From: Foliimonas ilicis
GTDB taxonomy: Bacteria > Pseudomonadota > Alphaproteobacteria > Rhizobiales > Rhizobiaceae
Assembly: GCF_039939195.1 (NCBI RefSeq)
Contig: NZ_JBDUUH010000007.1
Coordinates: 124,001-188,000 of the forward strand
Direction of reading: 5' to 3'
Length of the DNA stretch: 64,000 nucleotides
Notes under the pieces: generated by a model
Told to the model about the DNA's origin: nothing
The model's input: only the letters and a program-made list of their open reading frames with translations
Database searches by the model: none
Translations under genes and position numbers: made by a program
In this document: one piece after another, positions 36,230 through 45,204 of the stretch
How positions within the stretch are numbered: position 1 is the stretch's first letter
Layout: each line of letters opens with the position of its first letter

Positions 36230-37282
36230 TTACGGGCAAGGATTTCCCGTACGCTGATGGATCACATCGACTGCCGCCTGCATCTCGTCGGTCCAGGTTA
36301 CGTCTGCTGACGACAACGCCATTTCAAGCTGCGGAATGCTCGTCGCGCCGATAATGTTCGACGTCACGAAATAGCGGCTGGTGACGAACGCATTGGCAAA
36401 CAGCGCAGGCTCCATGCCGAAGGAACGCGCAAGCTCGTTGTATTCGAGCAGCGTTTCGGCGGCATTCGGCGTCTGGTAGCGCTGGCCACGGTCGAAAAGC
36501 GTTGACCGTGCGCCTTCGGGACGCGCGCCGTGATCGTATTTGCCGGTCAGATAGCCCTGTGCGAGCGGCGAATAAGGCAGGAATGCAACCTCCTCCCGGC
36601 CACAGACTTCGGCGAGATTTACCTCGAAAGTACGGTTCACGAGATTGTAGCCGTTTTGGAGCGATGCCACGCGCGGGCCAACGCCCTTGTCGCTCTCCGC
36701 CACGAAGCGCATCACACCCCAGGAGCTTTCATTCGAAAGCCCGAGATGCCGGATTTTTCCGGCCTTCACCAGCTCTTCGAAAACAGCCAGCGTTTCGGCA
36801 ATCGGTGTTTCGTCTGCGTCAGGCTCTGTCGGTGTGTTGCCGATGTGGTTGGGATTGGAGCCCCATTTCACCTGACGTTCCGGCCAGTGGATCTGATAGA
36901 GATCGATGTAGTCCGTCTTGAGTTTCGCGAGCGACTTTTCGACTGCATCGAAAATGTCGGTGCGAACGAGTTTCGATGGGCGTCCACCACGGAACCAGTC
37001 ATTCGCCGTGCGGCCAACGACCTTGGTAGCGACAATCACCTGATCGCGGTTTTTGCGGGCCTGCATCCAGTTGCCGATATAGGTCTCGGTGCGCCCCTGC
37101 GTCTCCGCCTTTGGCGGGATCGGATAAAGTTCTGCGGTATCCAGAAAATTGACGCCGCTCGAAAAAGCCAGGTCGAGCTGAGCGTGGGCTTCTTCTTCGG
37201 TGTTCTGCTGGCCCCAGGTCATGGTGCCGAGGCAAATTTTTGAAACGGAAAGGTCGGTGCGGCCAAGGCGGCGCTTTTGCAT
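36230..37282 (-). CDS. Aldo/keto reductase (Tas-like)
   Basis: A 350-residue NADP-dependent TIM-barrel oxidoreductase. The tetrad is visible as Asp and Tyr in FLDTAELYP, Lys in ATKVVG and His in QIHWPER. It resembles E. coli Tas. The ATG at 37282 (MQKRRLGRTDL) is the usual start for the family. The substrate is unknown. Confidence 0.92.
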   Translation of the reverse strand: MQKRRLGRTDLSVSKICLGTMTWGQQNTEEEAHAQLDLAFSSGVNFLDTAELYPIPPKAETQGRTETYIGNWMQARKNRDQVIVATKVVGRTANDWFRGGRPSKLVRTDIFDAVEKSLAKLKTDYIDLYQIHWPERQVKWGSNPNHIGNTPTEPDADETPIAETLAVFEELVKAGKIRHLGLSNESSWGVMRFVAESDKGVGPRVASLQNGYNLVNRTFEVNLAEVCGREEVAFLPYSPLAQGYLTGKYDHGARPEGARSTLFDRGQRYQTPNAAETLLEYNELARSFGMEPALFANAFVTSRYFVTSNIIGATSIPQLEMALSSADVTWTDEMQAAVDVIHQRTGNPCP

Positions 37283-37430
37283 ATTCGGTCTCCGGAAATC
37301 GTAAGCATAGGCCCGCAAAGCTGCGGACTTTTCACAAAATGATCATGCGGGAAGCAAAGCGCGGACGCGCTTATCGCTGTTTGAATATCCGATCAGTGGT
37401 GATTTCTCAACGAAGGCAGCCGAAAAAAGC

Positions 37431-37910
37431 CTAATTATCGCTTCGCTCTTTTTTGGCGCGGCGCTTGGCTTCATCGATCATCATATTCGCGACCTGCATG
37501 CGCACCATGGCGCGCTGGCGCAGATGCGGCGCGACACGATCTGGATGATTTTTGAACGCGAAACTGCGGCGCAACCGTCCGAAATCCGTGCTGGTCTTCA
37601 TTTTGTGAAGGCCAAGCTCCTGCGCAATCGCTTCCGGTTCGATGGTCGGCAGAGGCGTAATCACATCCTCTTCAACGTCAGGATGTCCTTGTAAAAGCGC
37701 CGCAAGCTCGGCCTCGAAATCCGAAACCGCCCGATATTCGGCAGCCGCGGTATCGCTGGAAACCTTTATGCGCCCGGAATGGAGTTCATCGACGACTGAG
37801 AGATAATCGAAGGGCACGGATGGCGGCACAGCGCGCTGATCGTCAGCGCCCTTCTCCACAAACAGATCATCAAGCAGGGAGGCAAAATCGCGACCTGCAT
37901 TCTTACCCAT
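37431..37910 (-). CDS. Protein with C-terminal J-domain-like segment
   Basis: A 159-residue protein. Residues 1-90 are acidic and unfamiliar. From about 93 to 155 the sequence resembles a shortened J domain: LRRSFAFKNHPDRVAP, with HPD at 122-124, followed by a helix (MQVANMMIDEAKRRAKK) that fits helix III. The HPD motif suggests a contact with DnaK. No Gly/Phe or zinc region exists. Confidence 0.65.
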   Translation of the reverse strand: MGKNAGRDFASLLDDLFVEKGADDQRAVPPSVPFDYLSVVDELHSGRIKVSSDTAAAEYRAVSDFEAELAALLQGHPDVEEDVITPLPTIEPEAIAQELGLHKMKTSTDFGRLRRSFAFKNHPDRVAPHLRQRAMVRMQVANMMIDEAKRRAKKERSDN

Positions 37911-38125
37911 AACCGGCTCGCTCCACAGGATTCGCCATCATCGATTACCAGAAGATAGGGCGCTCTGGTTAATAATCATCAGGAAAAATAACTAGAATTT
38001 ATCGGAATGAAAATGATCCTCGCGCAAGCGCTTTTTGCATGACTGCTATGCGATATGCTGCACTGCACAATAAATAATAATCGATTATATTGTTGATCGG
38101 GGAGGACTTGAAACAGAGGTCCGTC

Positions 38126-38290
38126 ATGAACTTCATCACTGAATTGTTCGCCCGCCCTCGCCCGAGGGAAAATGTGAAATATCGGGCAGCGCTTGCTCTG
38201 CTCAATGCAATGAGCAACAGGGAACGCGCCGATATCGGCATCAAGGCCGCAGATTTCCCGAAAGTCGCGCGCGAAATGGCACAAAGATAA
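38126..38290 (+). CDS. DUF1127-like small protein
   Basis: A 54-residue basic protein; the second half, NAMSNRERADIGIKAADFP, is like the DUF1127 (YjiS) motif (L..L...L.DIGI..). GAGG lies before the ATG at 38126. DUF1127 proteins in alphaproteobacteria are small RNA-associated or stress-regulated proteins; the role here is unknown. Confidence 0.65.
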   Translation: MNFITELFARPRPRENVKYRAALALLNAMSNRERADIGIKAADFPKVAREMAQR

Positions 38291-38380
38291 AGAAATATTC
38301 CGCCTTTGGCGTGAGCGATGGCTTGCGCCAAGGGATTGCCGCAATCCGTGCTACGATTCTCCCCAAATCGGAGATTCGTC

Positions 38381-39433
38381 ATGAAAGCCTTCCATTGCGG
38401 ACTTGCATTCGCGACTGTCCTTGCGGCCTCCAGCAGTTCTTTCGCTCAGCAAACCGAGCAGCCTTATCTCGATAATCGATCCGATGCCGCAGCCCTCGTG
38501 AAATCGCTCTACAATGCGGTGAGCAGGCAGGAATATGCGCGCGCCTGGAGCTATTTCGGCGAATTGAAGCCCGCGAAGGACGTCGAGACGTTTCGCAAAG
38601 GCTATGAAAACACCGAGCGCGTCGATGTGATCACCGGCGATGTCGGCACGGAAGGTGCTGCAGGCAGCACCTATTTCAGCGTTCCGGTGTCGATCGCGGC
38701 TGCGCAAAAGGATGGCACGGTCCAGGTTTTCGCCGGCTGCTACACCGCCCGGCTCTCCAACCCGCAAATCCAGGACGAAAATTTCACGCCGCTTCACATC
38801 GAAAAGGGCGAGTTGCAGCCAAGCGACAAACCCTATGAGGAAGCGTTGCCCGCCTCATGCGGCGATGCGCCGGTCGAGCCGAAAGACGCCCTGCTTGAGA
38901 AAGCCAAGGCAATGTTTGCCGCGGCCTATGCCGACCAATGCGATTCACTAAGCCCCGGCGCCGACCCGCAAAATATTCAGGCGGAAAGCCACGACATCGC
39001 CTATCGCAACGAGACTGACGAGGCCAATGAACCGGAACGCAAGGCGCGGCTGTTCCGCTTCTTCTGCGGTTCCGGCGCCTATAATGAAATGCACGTCTAC
39101 TATCTCAACACCGATCTCGACGGCTTAAGCCCATTGCAGTTTGCAAAGCCAGACCTCGATATTCGCTACGAGAATGAGGACACGGAAGGCGCAGTCGAAA
39201 GCGTCTCCATCATCGGCTTCACCACCGAGGATCAGTTGATAAATTCATCCTATGACGAAGGGACGAGATCGATCACCGACAATGCCAAATGGCGCGGCGT
39301 CGGGGATGCGTCTTCGAACGGCATCTGGATTTTCCGCAACGGGGTCTTCACGCTCGTCAAATACGATGTCGACGCGTCCTATGATGGCGAGGTGAACCCG
39401 GAAACCGTTCTGGATTACCACACAGCGCCTTAA
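38381..39433 (+). CDS. Secreted protein of unknown function
   Basis: A 350-residue exported protein with a signal peptide (MKAFHCGLAFATVLAASSSS, cleavage near SFAQQ). The first half (residues about 40-130) has a repeated Tyr/Trp-rich helix pattern with a CYTARLS strand. The C-terminal part, GVGDASSNGIWIFRNGVFTLVKYDV, recalls DUF1176-type ends, but I cannot confirm the family. Several Cys (ASCGDA, DQCDS, RFFCGSG) suggest disulfides in the periplasm. Confidence 0.6.
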   Translation: MKAFHCGLAFATVLAASSSSFAQQTEQPYLDNRSDAAALVKSLYNAVSRQEYARAWSYFGELKPAKDVETFRKGYENTERVDVITGDVGTEGAAGSTYFSVPVSIAAAQKDGTVQVFAGCYTARLSNPQIQDENFTPLHIEKGELQPSDKPYEEALPASCGDAPVEPKDALLEKAKAMFAAAYADQCDSLSPGADPQNIQAESHDIAYRNETDEANEPERKARLFRFFCGSGAYNEMHVYYLNTDLDGLSPLQFAKPDLDIRYENEDTEGAVESVSIIGFTTEDQLINSSYDEGTRSITDNAKWRGVGDASSNGIWIFRNGVFTLVKYDVDASYDGEVNPETVLDYHTAP

Positions 39434-39434
39434 A

Positions 39435-40316
39435 TTATCTGGCCGAAAGCATCCAGTTGAGCGTCTCGCGCCAGTCCGTCATGCGGATCGGCGTGCCATG
39501 CGTGCCGGATTCGAAGGCGACGAAACGCGTCGGGTAAGACGGCGATTTCGCGCGTATCGAGCGGAAGAAGGCAGCCTGCTTTTCCAGCGGAAACACCTTG
39601 TCGCGGGTTCCCTGACCGAAAAACACCGGAACTTTTGAGCGAAAAGCAGCACTGTTCAGGAAATTTTCGTCCCAATGCGAGCCCAAAAGCAGCAGGCCTG
39701 AAAGTTTCGGGCCGATTTCGGCATCCTGCGCCAGCTTCCAGCACAGCCCGCCGCCCATCGACCCGCAGGCGACGATGATCTTCGCATTAGGCGATTGCGC
39801 GGCGTAATGCCCAAGCAGTGCCTTGATTTCGGCCGCGCCCTTGTCGCCGAAATCGGTGAAATCCGGCGAAAGATAGAGTCCGCCATTGCCCGCAACGAGG
39901 TTCTTCACCCGGTTGAAATTGCCGCCGAAGGTGAAGTCATCGACGCCCTGTTTGCGGCTGCCACCCTGCCCGTGCAGATAGACGACGATCAGGCCAGCAC
40001 CTTTCGTCTTTCCGACCGCGAAATGCCTGATTTCTCCCGCCGAAGTTGCCAGCCGCAAATCCTGCTGGACCTTGCGAATTCCGGTCGAAACGTAATTGCG
40101 CTTTACGCGTCGCTCCGGAATTTCATCGCGCTGGTTGATATCGCGCAATTCATTGTATTCGACGACACGGTAAGCACTGCCGTCCTGACTGGAAATGACC
40201 GACGAATAAGCGAACAGATCGTCCTTGTAGGGCGCTAGCTGCGCATAGGCCAAGGCAGGCAGCGCAAATATGAAAAGCGCAGAAACGGCCAGCCGGAAGA
40301 TGCCTGCTTGCTTCAT
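39435..40316 (-). CDS. Secreted alpha/beta hydrolase
   Basis: A 293-residue hydrolase with a signal peptide (MKQAGIFRLAVSALFIFALP, cleavage near AYAQL). VVYLHGQGGS is the oxyanion strand, and CGSMGGGLC carries the nucleophile; GTHGTP may supply the histidine. It starts one base after the mocA stop and ends the seven-gene minus-strand run. Its role beside Mo-cofactor genes is unclear. Confidence 0.78.
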   Translation of the reverse strand: MKQAGIFRLAVSALFIFALPALAYAQLAPYKDDLFAYSSVISSQDGSAYRVVEYNELRDINQRDEIPERRVKRNYVSTGIRKVQQDLRLATSAGEIRHFAVGKTKGAGLIVVYLHGQGGSRKQGVDDFTFGGNFNRVKNLVAGNGGLYLSPDFTDFGDKGAAEIKALLGHYAAQSPNAKIIVACGSMGGGLCWKLAQDAEIGPKLSGLLLLGSHWDENFLNSAAFRSKVPVFFGQGTRDKVFPLEKQAAFFRSIRAKSPSYPTRFVAFESGTHGTPIRMTDWRETLNWMLSAR

Positions 40317-40317
40317 G

Positions 40318-41925
40318 TCACCCCTGAAGAACTCCGCCTGCGCTTTCGAGCAGATCTCTTGTGTCAACGTCGAGTGTCGCCGCAGCGCCGATCTCCACAT
40401 CCACGACCGGAACATCGCCACTTTCGACAATGTGCCGTGCCCCGGTGTCGCCCTCGAGCGTAGCCAATTCCGGGAAAAGCGCGCGCGGCAACAGAACCGG
40501 ATTGCCGCGTTTGCCATTGTGAACGGCACGCACGACGGACAATCCACCCGATTTCTCGAAAGCGGCAATCATGCGATCGAAATCCTCGGTCGTTACGCCC
40601 GGCATATCGCCCAGCACGACGAGCACGCCTGCCGTATCGTCAGACAGAGCCGTTATTCCAGCCTTCAACGAACTGGAAAGGCCCGATGCGAAATCCGCAT
40701 TGTGGACGAACTCCACGTCAAGCCCGTCGAGCGTCGATCTGATCGCATCGGCCTGATGACCGGTCACGACATGTACGTGCTGTGCCTTCGATGCCAGTGC
40801 GCGTTCTGCCATGCGCCGCGCCAGCGGCTCTCCGTCGAACAGTGCCAGCAATTTGTTTGGCCCGCCCATGCGGCTCGAACGCCCAGCCGCCAGAATGATT
40901 GCGTCTACCGTGGCACCGGCAGTCTGTTTTGCTTCGCGCGGCTGCGGGCGGTTCGGTATTTCCATCAACAGACCCCCGACGCCCATTGCGGCGATATCGG
41001 CGTCATTGACCGGGACACCGGCAATCAGCCTGTCCAGAACCCAATCGAACCCGTTTTCCTTCGGGCTACGCGCGCACCCCGGCGCGCCAATGACGAATTT
41101 GCCGTCGATTTCGCCCAGAACCAGCAGATTGCCCGGATCTACCGGCATGCCGCAGCGCATGACCGTGCCGCCAGCCTGCCGGATCGCCGCCGGAACCACA
41201 TCGTCGCAATCGCTCATTGCCGATGCGCCGAAGACGATCACCATGTCATTGCCGGCACTTGCCTTGCCGATTGCCTGCGAAACGGCACCGCTCTCATGCG
41301 GCGGACGCTGTTCGCTAGAAATTTGCGAGGACGAGCGCGCCAGGCGCGATTGCGTAATGCGCGTTGTCTTGTCGAGCACGCTGGCTTTCGTGCCGGGCAG
41401 CGTCGTCTGGATAAGGCCGACTTTCATCGGCTTGAATGGATGCACACTAAATATCTGCTTGCCCGCGCAAAGCGCTGCGACCTGCCGAAGCTTTTCCGAT
41501 GCGACGGCAAAAGGAATGATCTTCACCGTCGCCGCCATCTGGCCGTTTTCGACATGGGCGAATTGCGGCAAGGTCGCCAGGGTGATTGCAGGGTCGATGC
41601 CATTGATTGCGTCGACCAGCGCCTTATCGACCACGAACACGCCCGCCTTCGCGGCATAGATATTGACGCGGCCGGTGGACGCCGGTTTCGCATCCAGATT
41701 GTCAAAAGACAGAGAAGTGACGATGGTTTCCGCCGCATCGTCCTCGGCAAGATCGTCCGGGTCCAGAAGTGCGACGATGACTTCCTGAATGCCCGCAGCG
41801 CGGATCGCCGCAATGTCAGCCGCAGTCAGGCGATGCGATTTGCGAAACCTTATGTCGCCCGCAACAAGCGTATGCGCAAGGATACCGCCTTCGGCCTTTT
41901 CGATGGAAACCGGGCCGAACTTCAA
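40318..41925 (-). CDS. Molybdopterin-binding domain / MocA-type nucleotidyltransferase fusion
   Basis: A 535-residue two-part protein. Residues 1-330 carry a MoeA/MogA-like molybdopterin-binding region (DMVIVFGASAMSDCDDVVP, GGTVMRCGMPVDPGN). From about 340 a GT-A fold begins with VDAIILAAGRSSRMGGPNKL and VVLGDMPGVTTED, as in MocA, which makes the cytosine dinucleotide form of the Mo cofactor for xanthine-dehydrogenase-type enzymes. The start overlaps the XdhC stop by four bases (ATGA). Confidence 0.85.
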   Translation of the reverse strand: MKFGPVSIEKAEGGILAHTLVAGDIRFRKSHRLTAADIAAIRAAGIQEVIVALLDPDDLAEDDAAETIVTSLSFDNLDAKPASTGRVNIYAAKAGVFVVDKALVDAINGIDPAITLATLPQFAHVENGQMAATVKIIPFAVASEKLRQVAALCAGKQIFSVHPFKPMKVGLIQTTLPGTKASVLDKTTRITQSRLARSSSQISSEQRPPHESGAVSQAIGKASAGNDMVIVFGASAMSDCDDVVPAAIRQAGGTVMRCGMPVDPGNLLVLGEIDGKFVIGAPGCARSPKENGFDWVLDRLIAGVPVNDADIAAMGVGGLLMEIPNRPQPREAKQTAGATVDAIILAAGRSSRMGGPNKLLALFDGEPLARRMAERALASKAQHVHVVTGHQADAIRSTLDGLDVEFVHNADFASGLSSSLKAGITALSDDTAGVLVVLGDMPGVTTEDFDRMIAAFEKSGGLSVVRAVHNGKRGNPVLLPRALFPELATLEGDTGARHIVESGDVPVVDVEIGAAATLDVDTRDLLESAGGVLQG

Positions 41926-42629
41926 GTGTCTCGGCCTTCATGGCTGGAAACGCCGCGCGTGCGGAACGCTTCTATGATCTGGGAAAGCGTGGCGACCGCG
42001 ATTTCGGCCGGATTGGCGGCGCCTATATTCAGTCCGATCGGTGCCTTGATGCGCTCGATCTGCTCCTGCGTTGCACCAAGCGCCAAAAGCCGCTCGACAC
42101 GCTTCGCATGGGTTTTGCGGCTGCCAAGCGCGCCAACATAAAAACAATTCGCATCAAGCGCTGCCTTCAGCGCGAAATCGTCGATTTTCGGATCGTGCGT
42201 GATGGCCGCGAGCGCGCAATAGCTGTCCAACGGATGGTTCTGCAAAACAGTTTCGGGCCAATCGGCGTGAAGCGAGACCTCGGGAAACCGCTCTTCGCTG
42301 GCAAAAGCGCTGCGCGGGTCGATGATCTCGACCGGATACCCGGCAATCCGCGCCATAGGCGCCAGCGCCTGACTGATATGCACCGCCCCGATGACCACGA
42401 GCCGTGGGCTCGGCAGATGCATATTTATGAAAACCGGTTTTTCGTCCGTGCCGGCGGTCAGCGAACGGCCTGTGCGAAACGCATTTTGCAGAACATCGCC
42501 CAACTCGTCGTTGCGCGCTTCCGTCTCGTTCACGAGGCGGCTTTTGCCTTCGGTCAAATCGGTAAGCACGGCAATTGCCTGCCGGGACTTTCTGGCTGCG
42601 TTGATCTGGCTGAGAAGCTGCGCGTCCAA
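41922..42629 (-). CDS. XdhC/CoxF-type protein, C-terminal Rossmann part
   Basis: A 235-residue protein with the XdhC_C Rossmann domain: RLVVIGAVHISQALAPMA, then YVGALGSRKTHAKR and IGLNIGAANPAEIAVA. XdhC delivers and sulfurates the Mo cofactor for xanthine-dehydrogenase-type enzymes. The N-terminal XdhC_CoxI domain is in the separate gene just upstream, with four bases between. The first 60 residues are a helical adaptor. Confidence 0.88.
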   Translation of the reverse strand: MDAQLLSQINAARKSRQAIAVLTDLTEGKSRLVNETEARNDELGDVLQNAFRTGRSLTAGTDEKPVFINMHLPSPRLVVIGAVHISQALAPMARIAGYPVEIIDPRSAFASEERFPEVSLHADWPETVLQNHPLDSYCALAAITHDPKIDDFALKAALDANCFYVGALGSRKTHAKRVERLLALGATQEQIERIKAPIGLNIGAANPAEIAVATLSQIIEAFRTRGVSSHEGRDT

Positions 42630-42633
42630 ACTA

Positions 42634-42972
42634 CTATTTCAACCCTTCAACGAAAACCTTGATCTTGCCGCCGCAGGAAAGCCCGACCTGCCAGGCGGTT
42701 TCATCGGCCACGCCGAAATCGAGCATGCGCGATTTTTGGCTTTCCAGCACTTCCAGTGCCTCGGCAACGACTGCGCCTTCGACGCATCCGCCGGAAACCG
42801 ACCCTTGAAAATTGCCTTCGGAATCGATTACCAGATGGCTGCCTACCGGTCGCGGCGCGGAGCCCCAGGTTTCTACGACGGTTGCCAAAGCAACCTTGCG
42901 GCCGCTCTTCAGCCACTCCTCGGCGATCAGGAGCGGGTCACGGATTTCATCGATCTGCGCAGTTTCAGGCAT
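42634..42972 (-). CDS. XdhC/CoxI-type protein, N-terminal domain
   Basis: A 112-residue protein consisting only of the XdhC_CoxI domain, with VALATVVETWGSAPRPVGS and GSVSGGCVEGAV as signature. With the next gene it makes up a split XdhC. ATG at 42972 starts MPETAQIDEI. It follows the CoxE gene at 26 bp. Confidence 0.88.
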   Translation of the reverse strand: MPETAQIDEIRDPLLIAEEWLKSGRKVALATVVETWGSAPRPVGSHLVIDSEGNFQGSVSGGCVEGAVVAEALEVLESQKSRMLDFGVADETAWQVGLSCGGKIKVFVEGLK

Positions 42973-42998
42973 TTCGCTTTCTCCCGCATGAAATATGG

Positions 42999-44252
42999 TC
43001 ACGCCACCTTGTCGTTGCCAAGCCCCAGCCAACGCTTCGGATCGGTCACGATGTTGTGTTTCTGATCAAGCGACGCGCAAAGGTCGCTCAGCGCGTTCAG
43101 ATTATGCACCGCGCGAAACTCATCGACGTGAGGCAACATGGCCCGAACGCCCCGCGCCCGCGCCTGAAATCCGTCGAAGCGCAGCAGCGGATTGAGCCAG
43201 ATCAGCCGGCGGCAGGATTTTTTGAGCCGCTCCATTTCCTGCGAAAGCTCCGCCACATCGTCGCGCTCCAGCCCATCCGTGATCAGCAGAACGACGGCAC
43301 CTTGCCCCAACACGCGGCGCGACCAGAGCCTGTTGAATTCGGCCAGCGTATCGCCAATGCGCGTGCCGCCTGCCCAATCGGTGACGGCAGCACCGCAATC
43401 TGCGAGCGCGCGGTCGGGGTCGCGATGACGCAATTGCCGGGTCAGATTGGTCAGGCGCGTGCCGAAGACGAATGTGTGAACATGCCGCCTCTTTTCTGCC
43501 AATGCATGCAGGAAATGCAGGAAAATCCGCGTGTATTGGCTCATCGAGCCGGAAATGTCGGCCAGAACGACAAGCGGCGGATGCTCTTCGCGCTGCGAGC
43601 GAAACCGTGACAGAATGAGCCTTCCGTCGGTGCGGGTCGCTTGCCGCATCATCGCGCGCGGGTCGATGCGCGCGCCGCGCATATCGGGTCGGAAGCGTCG
43701 CGTGCGAACCTTGTCCACCGGCAGCTTGAGAGCCGTTATCGCGCGCCGCGCCTCCAGCATCTCGGCAGCGCTCATCTGCGCGAAATCCTTGGCTTGCAGT
43801 AATTCGCGCGACGATGATGTGAGGCGCGCATCCAGCTCGATTTCGAGGATTTCGCGCATCTCGCGGGCGTTCTGACTTGAACCTAGAAGCGCCTCGCTCG
43901 CGCGATTTTCAGCGGGACGCTGCTTGCGTTTCTCTGCCTTGTCGGGCGCGACAGGCGAAAACATCGCGATCATCTTTTCGATCAGCTCGCGCGACCGCCA
44001 GAAAAGGCGGAATGCCTCGTCGAATGTTTCGTGGTCTTCATGGCGGCTCACCAGAACCGCGTGCAGCGTCCAGTAGAAATCCTCGCGCGACCCTATACCG
44101 GCAGAAAGCACCGCCTCAATCGCTTCCTTGACGGATGCAGGCCCGACCCTGATGCCTGCCTTTCGCAGCGCCCGCGCGAAATAGACGATATTGTCCGCCA
44201 AACGCCCGTCGGGGCTGGCTGCCAAACGCGTATCGCTTGTCGAAAAATCCAT
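42999..44252 (-). CDS. CoxE-like VWA domain protein
   Basis: A 417-residue VWA protein of the CoxE family. The C-terminal VWA domain has a MIDAS site, ADISGSMSQYTR, and a later LLITDGLERDD. The N-terminal part is helical. CoxE proteins act with a MoxR-type ATPase (CoxD) to mature the Cu-Mo CO dehydrogenase and related Mo hydroxylases. ATG at 44252 is the likely start; four bases separate it from the CoxD stop. Confidence 0.88.
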   Translation of the reverse strand: MDFSTSDTRLAASPDGRLADNIVYFARALRKAGIRVGPASVKEAIEAVLSAGIGSREDFYWTLHAVLVSRHEDHETFDEAFRLFWRSRELIEKMIAMFSPVAPDKAEKRKQRPAENRASEALLGSSQNAREMREILEIELDARLTSSSRELLQAKDFAQMSAAEMLEARRAITALKLPVDKVRTRRFRPDMRGARIDPRAMMRQATRTDGRLILSRFRSQREEHPPLVVLADISGSMSQYTRIFLHFLHALAEKRRHVHTFVFGTRLTNLTRQLRHRDPDRALADCGAAVTDWAGGTRIGDTLAEFNRLWSRRVLGQGAVVLLITDGLERDDVAELSQEMERLKKSCRRLIWLNPLLRFDGFQARARGVRAMLPHVDEFRAVHNLNALSDLCASLDQKHNIVTDPKRWLGLGNDKVA

Positions 44253-44256
44253 CGAC

Positions 44257-45186
44257 CTACTCTGCTGCCGAAAGCTCGGCCTTGACTTCACTGAGAATAC
44301 GGCGCCCTTCCGAACCGTCGATCCGGGCAATGTCGTCCTGATATTTGAGCAGCACGCCGATCGTGTCGGACACCGTTTCGGGGTCCAGCGCCACCTTGTC
44401 CAATTCGGTCAAAGCGCTTGCCCAATCGATGGTTTCAGCGACGCCCGGAACCTTGAAAAGCTCCATTTCGCGCAATTTCTGGATGAAACGCACGATTTCA
44501 TCCGAAAGGCGGGCATTTGCCTTCGGCACCTTGCGGTGAACGATGTCCAGCTCGCGCGCGGCATCGGGGTAATCGACCCAATGATAGAGACAGCGGCGCT
44601 TCAAAGCGTCGTGAATCTCGCGGGTGCGGTTCGTGGTGATGATGACGATGGGCGGCTCTTCGGCCTTGATCGTACCGAGTTCCGGCACCGTGACTTGAAA
44701 ATCGGAGAGAATTTCGAGCAGGAACGCTTCGAACGCCTCGTCCGCACGGTCGAGTTCGTCGATCAGGAATACCGGTGCAGCACCCTTGGTGCCGCTCAAC
44801 GCATCGAGAACCGGGCGTCGGATAAGATATTTTTCGGAAAAGACGTTGCGCTCAAGTCCTTGGCGATCGACCGAGCCGGAGGCTTCCTCCATGCGGATCT
44901 CGATCATCTGGGCGGCATAGTTCCACTCATAGACAGCCGAGGAGACGTCGAGGCCTTCATAGCATTGAAGACGAATGAGCCTGCGGCCGAGAGCGCTGGC
45001 CAGCACCTTGGCGATTTCGGTTTTGCCGACGCCTGCTTCACCCTCCAGAAACAAGGGCCGTTGCATGCGCAAGCTGAGAAACAGCACTGTCGCCAGCGCC
45101 CGGTCGGCGACGTAATCGGCATCGGCAAGCAATGCCTGCGTTTCGTCTATGGTCTGCGGCAGCGGCCGCGCCGGGCTATTGCTCAT
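44257..45186 (-). CDS. MoxR-family AAA ATPase (CoxD-like)
   Basis: A 309-residue AAA+ ATPase. Walker A is GEAGVGKTE, Walker B is VFLIDELDRAD, and sensor 1 is IVIITTNRTRE. The MoxR/CoxD class works as a chaperone with VWA proteins. The pairing with CoxE, XdhC and MocA downstream points to maturation of a Mo hydroxylase. Confidence 0.9.
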   Translation of the reverse strand: MSNSPARPLPQTIDETQALLADADYVADRALATVLFLSLRMQRPLFLEGEAGVGKTEIAKVLASALGRRLIRLQCYEGLDVSSAVYEWNYAAQMIEIRMEEASGSVDRQGLERNVFSEKYLIRRPVLDALSGTKGAAPVFLIDELDRADEAFEAFLLEILSDFQVTVPELGTIKAEEPPIVIITTNRTREIHDALKRRCLYHWVDYPDAARELDIVHRKVPKANARLSDEIVRFIQKLREMELFKVPGVAETIDWASALTELDKVALDPETVSDTIGVLLKYQDDIARIDGSEGRRILSEVKAELSAAE

Positions 45187-45204
45187 TTCGTCTCCGAAAC
45201 ACCG

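Noticed and set aside
38300..38336. A stem (CCTTTGGCG / CGCCAAGG) after the DUF1127-like gene as terminator
   Set aside because: It has no T-run and a 14-base loop, so termination is not supported.
40270..42141. A 623-codon plus-strand frame
   Set aside because: It is antisense to the MocA fusion and XdhC genes, whose motifs are clear.
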